This document shows positions 54,732 to 64,000 of a DNA stretch of 64,000 nt, piece after piece. The notes below the pieces were generated by a model. It saw only the letters and a list, made by a program, of their open reading frames with translations, ran no database searches and was not told where the DNA came from. This DNA comes from Phallus indusiatus (lineage: Eukaryota; Basidiomycota; Agaricomycetes; Phallales; Phallaceae), in the NCBI GenBank assembly GCA_027605045.1, contig JAQFWX010000004.1, positions 248,001 to 312,000 of the forward strand, written 5' to 3'. Position 1 is the first letter of the stretch; each line of letters opens with the position of its first letter. The position numbers were made by a program, and so were the translations under genes.

Positions 54732-56259
54732 TCACCGTCTGTCTCTCCTATCTCTGTCTCTCCTATCTCTGTCTCTCCTATCATCCCTACTACGTTCCGG
54801 ACTTCGACTTCTTCGACGTGGTGATCTTGAACGCGAGCGCCGTTGTCCTCGTTCTCTATCTTTGCGCGCCCCATGGCTTCGCTCTAGATCGCGGTCGTCA
54901 AACACCATGTCATAACCACGAGTAGCTTCATATTCTCGGTCAACGCGGTAACGCCTTGTAGCTTCCAAGTCTTCCCGTCCAGCAAACACTTCTTTTTTAC
55001 GATGATTGCGATTTATTCGTACATCGTTTGACCAGTGTGTGTTTAGTCGTGCGACGGATTGTGAGCTATGATAGTTTGGTTAGATACGTGTCTTTCGGTG
55101 GTGAGGAGAACGTCAACGTACAAGTCCACCCATATCCGTCGGTCGTCAATGAGAACGTTCTGCATTTTGAAATAAGCCTAACGCCATAAAAATAAATCAA
55201 TGAGAATTGACGAAATGTAAGATAATGGGTTAAGCCAGCACCTGTTCCGCGTCTTCCCGCTTATCGAACTCTATGAAAGCGTACTGTAACGAATCTCCTG
55301 TCTTTTTATCGCGAATAACTTGACAACTCATGATCTTCCCGAATCTTGAGAATATGAGCTCCAAATCTTCATCCCTTGTTACCGAGTTCAGCTTGCAAAC
55401 GAAGAGGACGTTCTCTGGAGGCCGGACGTTGGCGAATGGAAGATCGCCGACCATTTCCAAGGTAAGTGCAGAGGCTGCTGCGGCTGTCTTTCGTCTCTCT
55501 CTTTCAGCTTCTTCTTCCGGCAATTCGTCCAGTGGATCCTCATCCTCTGCTATTCGTACGAGGTCGGGGTTGTCAGGAATTTTGGTTGGTTCTTCTGCTG
55601 GTACCTCAAGTCCTTCAGGATCAGGGAATGGATCGTCTGCAGACAAATTGAGACATTAAAAGACTTGAATCAAAATATTGTAAAGTGACGGACCGAGAAT
55701 GACAACATGGCGAATGCGAACATCTTTGAGCGGCCTTCCGTCTTGATCGGTGAAGACTTCATTCAGCTTGTCAAGAGTGTCAAACCCCTCCACGACATGA
55801 CCAAAAACAGCATGCTTTCCATCTAGATACTCGATGTTTTCTCCTAGTGTTATGAAGAATTGGCTAGCGCTGCCTCCACCATATTTGCCATCCGCGCTGG
55901 GAGCGACAGCCATTGACACAGTTCCCCTTTCAATATGTTTGAGGCGAGGAACGAGCTCGGGGATGAAATAGCGTGGAGCGGTTGGGTTGATTATTGCGTC
56001 AATGCATCTACCTCCTGATCCAGTAGCAGTAGGATCTCCTGTTTGTGCCAAAAAGTCTTTTGAAACTAGAAAATTTAATGAGCAAACCAAGCTACAACTC
56101 ACAGCGAGTAAATGTGATAACATTACCATTGAAGAAGGAATTAAGGTTGTAATAGTAGATCTTGCATAATTTTAAAAAGTTCCGACAAAGTTTAGGACAT
56201 GTGTTCACTTCGAGGTCGATGACAATGTCTCCCAGCGAAGTTTCGAGGAGGACGGACAT
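54732..56259 (-). CDS. Cyclophilin-RRM peptidyl-prolyl isomerase (PPIL4/Cyp6 type)
   Basis: Five exons (56259-56127, 56065-55694, 55636-55242, 55177-55122, 55065-54732), 429 residues, close to fission yeast Cyp6. An N-terminal cyclophilin domain ([20 protein letters not shown]...) has [12 protein letters not shown] and SQFFITLG, with the usual active-site phenylalanine stretch. Then an acidic linker ([18 protein letters not shown]), an RRM ([46 protein letters not shown]) and a C-terminal RS/RD-rich tail ([19 protein letters not shown]). Probably nuclear, linked to transcription and splicing. The DRRDRD tail is encoded by a perfect 17-bp tandem repeat near 54742-54785. Divergent from the P5C dehydrogenase gene, 462 bp apart. 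Confidence 0.9.
54742..54785 (+). repeat. 17-bp tandem repeat coding for Arg/Asp tail
   Basis: About two and a half copies of a 17-bp unit (TCTCTGTCTCTCCTATC) inside the last exon of the cyclophilin gene. As 17 is not a multiple of three, each copy is read in a different frame, yet all give Arg/Asp-type codons. Confidence 0.65.
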
Positions 56260-56721
56260 CAAACGGACATTCAAATCCGGGAATGGATGTGTCACAACTT
56301 ATGTCACACATTTCCGGATGACTTTCATCACCTCAAGTTGCAACTTTTCCGTATTCCCGCCAATTAAACTGCTCCAATAACCTCATTGTGAGTTTTTTGC
56401 TGGATTACTTTCGAATTTATTTCATTTGGATCTGAATTTATTACGTGCTATTAGGATAAAACTGGCGTTTGCTATGGGCCTATGGCGCCGTTTATTTCAA
56501 CCTCTAATGCTTTGAAGACCTTATCACGCAATATCACCTAATTAATGTGCACTCAACATGGCTCTCATATTCACAATTTCACACCGAGAACGAGCTACAA
56601 CTTACGAGATCCGAACGCGTATGAAAACATGTGACGATGACGTAAGAAAGTACTAGGTCCGAAGGAACACCCCCGAAAATGAGTGCCATCTGTAATCTCG
56701 ATCGTCTTTCTTCCCGCCGTC
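56260..56721. other. Divergent promoter region
   Basis: 462 bp between the starts of the cyclophilin gene (minus) and the P5C dehydrogenase gene (plus). No clear TATA box; the two may share regulatory DNA. Confidence 0.4.
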
Positions 56722-58997
<2,276 letters not shown>

Positions 58998-59419
58998 GAC
59001 AAAGAGAGGTTTTGGTACGAAGAACAGGGAAGTTTTGTAGAGATAAGTACATAAATAAAGTTGTAAAAATAGCGAAAGTTAACATGTTTCTCTTGTGGTA
59101 TTTGTATGAAACTCGACTACTTCATGGAAACAAGATCGAGACGACTGTAAATCAATCATTGGGGCAAAACACGCGGGGCAGAGACTACTACTTAATACAA
59201 CAGCTTTGTAACTTGGGGAACAACGAATTCAGCGAGTATAGATGACACCTTGAGTCACAATTTCCCAATCGTTACAACTGACAATACGTTTACAACGAGG
59301 TTTGCGAGCAACATTGTACATAGCTCAAAAGGAAGCTAGTACGCGTCTATTCAAAAACGATGTTTTTAGTAAATCAATCAGACAAACGTTTCGTGATAGA
59401 CAATGATTTTTTCAGGAAA
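58998..59419. other. Convergent intergenic region
   Basis: 3' flanks of P5C dehydrogenase (plus) and small secreted protein 3 (minus). The ORF 59012-59245 has no domain. Confidence 0.45.
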
Positions 59420-59602
59420 CTAACCACAGCAATCACAACGCGTAGCGTCGCAAGACACCTGAGGCCATTTACAAATGATAGCGCAATCCAGATCCAAAGA
59501 GCTTTCGGTTGAAGAATCAGAAGTAGCAGCGACGTTAACGATGCTTTGACCCATAAACGCAAGGGTTGAGACAAGAGTTATGACTAGAGTGGCGAACTGC
59601 AT
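59420..59602 (-). CDS. Small secreted cysteine-rich protein 3
   Basis: 60 residues: MQFATLVITLVSTLAFMGQS, then a Ser/Thr-rich linker (ATSDSSTESSLD), then C-AII-C-KWPQVS-C-DATR-C-D-CC-G and stop. It has the same start, signal peptide type and cysteine spacing as copies 1 and 2, 12 kb away. The linker is longer. A predicted secreted six-cysteine peptide of unknown role. Confidence 0.72.
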   Translation of the reverse strand: MQFATLVITLVSTLAFMGQSIVNVAATSDSSTESSLDLDCAIICKWPQVSCDATRCDCCG

Positions 59603-60413
59603 TTTTGTTGGGTGCTGAGCTCAGAGGGGTAGAGTTATAGAGGTTTGTGAGATATGGAGTAGTCTGAGTGCAACTGACAGTGACACTGAGGAGTACTATT
59701 AATATGAACAGGCCCCTCGGCTTTGTTTTCCACTGGTAGTCGTCGTGCCCTAACGTCGACGTTTTACGACAAACTATTAATTAGTCCGTGGATTGGAGGG
59801 TTCTTCTCTGACTCAGGATCTTCAATTTTGAGAGTAGGGAGACTCCGAGAGTTGTTGACGGCATATCCAATGTATCTAATTATTCGTCTGGTGCTGAGGC
59901 TGTTCGATATACAACTTCACAAAAAAATTGAAATTGACGTAAACCTTCCTAGATTTTAACTTAATTTACGAACTACTAAGAGCCCTAGCTGAACTGTTAA
60001 AATCTTTCATAACTTGAATCACCTAACCTCACTCGATATATGCGGTCTAAATTTGGCATACCATATTTCGAATCCAATGGAGGCGACAGACTCGGATCCA
60101 GACAATCAGAATCAGATGTCCGAGTGCTTCTGCCGCGTGCCATTGAGGAACACCTCGGGAAAATAAAATACATCAAATCCCATTCGGATTGAAACTGAGA
60201 AGTGATGCATGACGACTTTCAGAGCAGTTTACACGAGTCTTGAGTGGAAGAAGAATGGAAAAGTTACATTTAGTGACGTTTCGTTCATGTACAGTGTGTT
60301 GTCAATTGTTACATGTCCATGGCAGTAGCACCCATCACTAAGTAATTAAATTGACCGCGTGTTTCCCCTACTACTACACAACATTCCTACTTCACCACGA
60401 ACCACAATCGACC
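59603..60413. other. Intergenic region
   Basis: Upstream of small secreted protein 3; the 3' flank of the LysM gene is to the right. The ORF 59723-59959 has no recognised domain. Confidence 0.4.
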
Positions 60414-60911
60414 CTACGCGCTTTGCACGCAGTATGCGTCCCCAGCGATGAGATTAGTACACCCGGAATTGACTCCTGTATTGAACGTCAAGAATTGGGC
60501 GAATGTGAGGCCGAACCTATTGTCAATGTCATCGCAGGTCATGCCGGACGGAACAGTGAAGTATTGCGCGCATCCCGTGGTGATTGTTCCAGGAGCGACA
60601 TTACTTGGAGGAGAAACACTAGCCGCCTCAACGCAATATGCGAGGCCTGCGATGAGATTAGTGCACTGTGCGTTGACGCCCGAATTCAACGCGTGGAAGG
60701 AGCTGTCCGTGATGTCGAATTCTTGTTCAAGAAGAAGACACGTGTCGCCGCTGACAGCGGTGTGGTACGCGGCACACCCTGTGGTGACGGTGCCAGGGGC
60801 GACGTTAGGGGGAGCCATAACAGAATTCTGACGAGGCAGGATGAGAGGGGAAGAATTAGCGAACCCGCTTAGTGCAAAAGCGAGAAGTGAGTAAGAAATG
60901 AAGCGTGACAT
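60414..60911 (-). CDS. Secreted LysM protein with two LysM domains
   Basis: 165 residues, single exon. I chose ATG 60911 (MSRFISYSLLAFALSG) because it gives a clean signal peptide; the upstream in-frame Met at 60974 would bury it. Two LysM domains: GCAAYHTAVSGDTCLLLEQ...NSGVNAQCTNLIAGLAYCV, and GCAQYFTVPSGMTCDDIDN...NTGVNSGCTNLIAGDAYCV. They are joined by a SPPSNVAPGTITT linker. The disulfide cysteine pattern is typical of fungal LysM effectors, which bind chitin fragments and hide them from host or microbial recognition. It could equally serve in cell-wall care. Confidence 0.88.
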   Translation of the reverse strand: MSRFISYSLLAFALSGFANSSPLILPRQNSVMAPPNVAPGTVTTGCAAYHTAVSGDTCLLLEQEFDITDSSFHALNSGVNAQCTNLIAGLAYCVEAASVSPPSNVAPGTITTGCAQYFTVPSGMTCDDIDNRFGLTFAQFLTFNTGVNSGCTNLIAGDAYCVQSA

Positions 60912-60990
60912 GACTGCTAGTAATGCTGTTGCTGTTTGAATACGAAGTAAGTGTATGCACACTGAGGAGTACAATCGACGCGAGTTGGGC

Positions 60991-61000
60991 CTTTATAAAC
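60991..61000 (-). promoter_or_regulatory. TATA box of LysM gene
   Basis: GTTTATAAAG on the minus strand about 80 nt upstream of the ATG. Good match and position. Confidence 0.5.
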
Positions 61001-62520
61001 TAAAACCTATGGCCCTAAAGAACAGGATTCTCACATTCAGAGTACTCACGAAAAATCGCTCAATGAATCTCTATGATTTCTCGCATATTCCATGTTTGAA
61101 ACACTTCAACGCCCGCACGGATGACCCGGCCAGGTAATGAATAACGCCGTGAGTTTTAAGGTTCAATGTGTCGTCCTTAAAGCATTTCTTTTCAAAAAAT
61201 ATCCGGTGCGCATGGTCAGCTGCCTTGTCTTGAGACTGATGTATGACCTGGTACGACGGCAATAACGGCAACAGCGGCAACAGGTATATAAATCACTCTC
61301 ACCAAATGCTTCCGATGTCTCTGTTCACCAATCAGTGAATTCCGTGCTTTTTTATGATACTCATTTTGACTAACTCGGATCTTCGTACTTTGGAGGTGCC
61401 AAGCGCTCAACGTTCACCAACCATCATACAGACATAGTATTTCCAATTTGTGCCTACTATAGTATTAGTACCTTTCACGTTTGGACTTCCGTGACTTTAT
61501 CCACCAGACCAACAGATGGCAATCTATTAGAGATGTATTTTTAAATGAGACAATTTTGCGAGAGTTACCCCGCGTTCATAACTCATTCGACCTCTTTATC
61601 TGGACGTCACGAGTTCGTTCCTGTCCAACGCTTACGCACACGTTTCTCACTTATTGGAAGATTTTTGACGCTAATAGAATTATTTCACTTACGGTGACCG
61701 GTGAACCCTAAAACAAACGCAAGAAAGATACACCGACATCTTCACAAATTCCAATATTCCTACATCCTGAAACATGTCTCCATTAGGCCCGTCGAGCGAA
61801 GGAAGGGGCTGTTGAAATACTTCGGAGAATATATTGGTTGACCAAAACCTCGCAGGACTTGACAGTTCAAAATATCGTTGGGGATGAACTGCATTCATGG
61901 TGTCGCGATCTAGTGTATTTCCGAGGTGGCGTCTGTGAGGAATTTCGCTCAGTGCTGAAACAGGTTGGAAACAGGTTACCGGCACGTGCATTAGAGAGCG
62001 CTTAGTTGGCGCATGCCAGCGGCGTTTCGGCGTTTCGGCATGCTGGATGCCAGAGCGGACGCTTGGCTCGAATTTGCGTTAGTTGGAAGTAAAAGGATTA
62101 TCAGGCTCTCTGTGATCAAAGGGATTTGCGGCTAAATCATGAACAAAGAAAGGGACTTGGAAGCTAATTAGGCTATTCCTCCTAGTAAGTAGGAAGTTCT
62201 TTCGTAATAAATCTAAGTAGCACAATGCAGAATTCGACAACAATCATAAATGGCCTTACTACTACAAACTTTTACTTATTTTTGACATAATTCGAGCATT
62301 CACCATCTGGAATCATTGGCCCGAAGGTTTTTTAGAGCCCTAATCAAGTCGTGAAGGAAAGCTTGTCCTGGTTCATAAATTGAGGATTTCGTTCTCGCTG
62401 ATACACCCTACCGTAGCGTACCGTTCACTGCTTAATACAATCATCGTGCCCGCTTTCGTACCGCCACCAGTAAACGCCACCTTCCAATCCATGGGGCTGA
62501 AAAATTGACAATCGCGACTT
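61001..62520. other. Intergenic stretch; one doubtful minus ORF
   Basis: The minus ORF 61689-61991 (MHVPVTCFQPVSAL...) has protein-like runs such as RYFELSSPARFWSTNIF, but no recognised family and no clear splice partners. Nothing else seen. Confidence 0.3.
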
Positions 62521-63090
62521 TTAGAACTCTTGAGCGTGAAGGAAATCGAAAAGGTGAGGTAGTTGTGTCCATCTTCGTGTCAGCGTACAATAAATCCCAT
62601 ACTTATCCTGAGCTTCCAGTGCAATAGAAAGCGCAGCGAGGATAGCTGGAATGGGGACGTCGTTTGCGAAACAGATCTTGAGAACGTTGCATTCTGTATT
62701 TCTGGTACCTTGCGTTTTAAGGACTTCGTCATCATCATCGGCCACAGCGTGGTTTGATTCGCCGAGAGACTTGAGTCTGCTTAGCGCGAAGCTTGGTGCG
62801 TCATTGGGGAACCGCCATTCCGGACGAATAGATTGTAGTCGGGTGTCCTCACCCGTTGCAAGATCTTCAACGTATACGCTGAAATAGGATGATGTATTAT
62901 ATGTGCCCTTCATGCAGAGTGATGGAGTCGAAGTTGGTCCCTCGCAAAAGCCAGTTATATGTCCGGTGCGACGGTTGTAGGCTACAGTATGGGGAACCGC
63001 ATGAGATAAAGTGCTAGTAATTTCTTTTGTTGACATGAGGAGCATTAGATTCGCGTTCTCGTATAGTAGTTCGTATTGAAAGAATCCCAT
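62521..63090 (-). CDS. Hypothetical protein, possibly 3' exons of a larger gene
   Basis: 189 codons from MGFFQYELLYENANLMLLMS. It contains TVAYNRRTGHITGFCEGPTS, then LKICFANDVPIPAILAALSI and ends HLFDFLHAQEF. The frame is open for some residues upstream of the Met, so it may join the membrane-protein frame at 63105-63551. No domain recognised. Confidence 0.45.
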   Translation of the reverse strand: MGFFQYELLYENANLMLLMSTKEITSTLSHAVPHTVAYNRRTGHITGFCEGPTSTPSLCMKGTYNTSSYFSVYVEDLATGEDTRLQSIRPEWRFPNDAPSFALSRLKSLGESNHAVADDDDEVLKTQGTRNTECNVLKICFANDVPIPAILAALSIALEAQDKYGIYCTLTRRWTQLPHLFDFLHAQEF

Positions 63091-63104
63091 AGTGAATTGC
63101 AGGT

Positions 63105-63881
63105 TTATTTGCGGATTTCCATGTTCCCCGAACCGTCGACCATGGAGGTAAGCTTCTCCGTGGTAAGGCTTACAGCGGGTTCCCCATTCCCACTAGATAA
63201 TGATTTATCAGTAAAAATAAATAGTATTCCTAAAAAAAAGAACACAATACGGACCACACGCGCCAATGGAAAAGCAATGATTGGGATGAAAAATGGACTC
63301 AAGCAGACCCAAGTGAGAATAAATCGCGCGAGGAAAAACACCAACTTCTGTATCTTTTGAAGGAATGCGTATGACTCTTTTCGCAATTTAAAGTGATCAT
63401 TTCTTTTCACGGTATCCCTATTCCCGGTGCCGGGGGTTAATACCGTAACATTATGTGTTGTTGTAACGAGATCGGGTTGGTGGAAGGGGTCGATAAAAGT
63501 TACTCCAAAGAAAAGGTTGAAGAACGCCAATAAAAAACCATATATGTACACTATCAGAAAACAAGATCAATATACACGTAAATTGAATAAAAATTTCTCA
63601 CAAGATGCGCAGAACGGTCTCCAAGCACTATGGGGATCATTGACAAGCGGTATTCTGGGAACTGGCCTTACGATGGCCAGCACATCTATTGACAACAGTT
63701 CAGAATATCGTGCAGCTGTCCAGAAAATGGTTACTCGCAGAAGTATGTCCAAACTAAATGACCCAAGTTCAATAAGATAAAAAGTGGCATTACTATAATT
63801 GGTTAAGAAGCGAGACGCGAAACGTTTTGAAAGGATATTCACCGGTCCATATATCAGGTTTGGGGAGAACAATGCTTGCAT
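63105..63881 (-). CDS. Hypothetical membrane protein, exons not resolved
   Basis: Two overlapping-phase minus frames (63567-63881 and 63105-63551) contain hydrophobic segments (LARFILTWVCLSPFFIPIIA, VVRIVFFFLGILFIF) and TFYLIELGSFSLDILLRV. They look like parts of one multi-exon membrane protein gene reaching toward the window edge and perhaps including 62521-63090. I could not fix the splice sites or the family. Confidence 0.35.
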
Positions 63882-64000
63882 TCGTGGACTCCTTTGGCTT
63901 CCAACTATTGTACCGCTGTTTGCCTGTCATCACAAAACAAAGGACGCGCCAAACTTCTTTTGGTATAGTACGAAGGAGCTTGCGAAAACTTTCCCGTTCG

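Noticed and set aside
60351..60872. Plus-strand ORF of 173 codons
   Set aside because: Antisense to the two-LysM gene.

Overview
The window looks like nuclear DNA from a mushroom-forming basidiomycete (Agaricomycetes). Genes are split by many GT-AG introns of about 45-90 nt. The gene content fits as well: CYP63-like P450s, leucine-rich F-box-type proteins, a LysM effector, small secreted cysteine-rich proteins, a GH7 cellulase relic, and LINE and Helitron-type debris. All identifications come from reading translations and splice sites by eye; no database search was run.

Layout: (1) 0.2-9.4 kb holds three P450 genes on the minus strand. Two are close paralogs (A and C) flanking a CYP63-like gene (B). 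Gene A has lost a GT splice donor just after its heme motif. (2) 10-24.2 kb is a decayed, repeat-rich tract: a LINE reverse-transcriptase fragment, a PIF1/Helitron-type helicase relic, and a diverged segmental duplication (about 11.07-16.96 and 17.83-23.08 kb). Each copy carries an inverted LINE 3' relic, a POT/PTR2 peptide-transporter pseudogene with a long hairpin, and an ACOT9-like thioesterase. The thioesterase is largely intact in the second copy and broken in the first; a separate LINE 3' fragment sits only in the second copy. (3) 25-37.7 kb holds three F-box/LRR-type genes and a relic of a fourth, a RING-finger protein, and a ten-exon gene with a Cys/His C-terminus. (4) 37.9-43.7 kb is a tandem 2.8-kb duplication, each unit holding a predicted secreted arrestin-like protein. 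(5) 44-49 kb has a 702-residue protein not assigned to a family, two small secreted cysteine-rich genes and a GH7 relic. (6) 50-54 kb holds an HNH-nuclease-type gene between two ~430-bp direct repeats that look like copied promoters. (7) 54-59 kb is ordinary housekeeping: a Bet1-type SNARE, a cyclophilin-RRM protein and P5C dehydrogenase. (8) 59.4-64 kb has a third small secreted protein, a two-LysM effector and poorly resolved genes at the edge.

The best candidates for undescribed biology are the three-member secreted family with the strict spacing C-x3-C-x6-C-x(2,4)-C-x-C-C-G next to a LysM effector, the secreted arrestin-like pair, the HNH gene flanked by promoter-like repeats, and the transporter-embedded hairpin shared by both duplicated segments. 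No CRISPR, operon or rRNA/tRNA gene was found.
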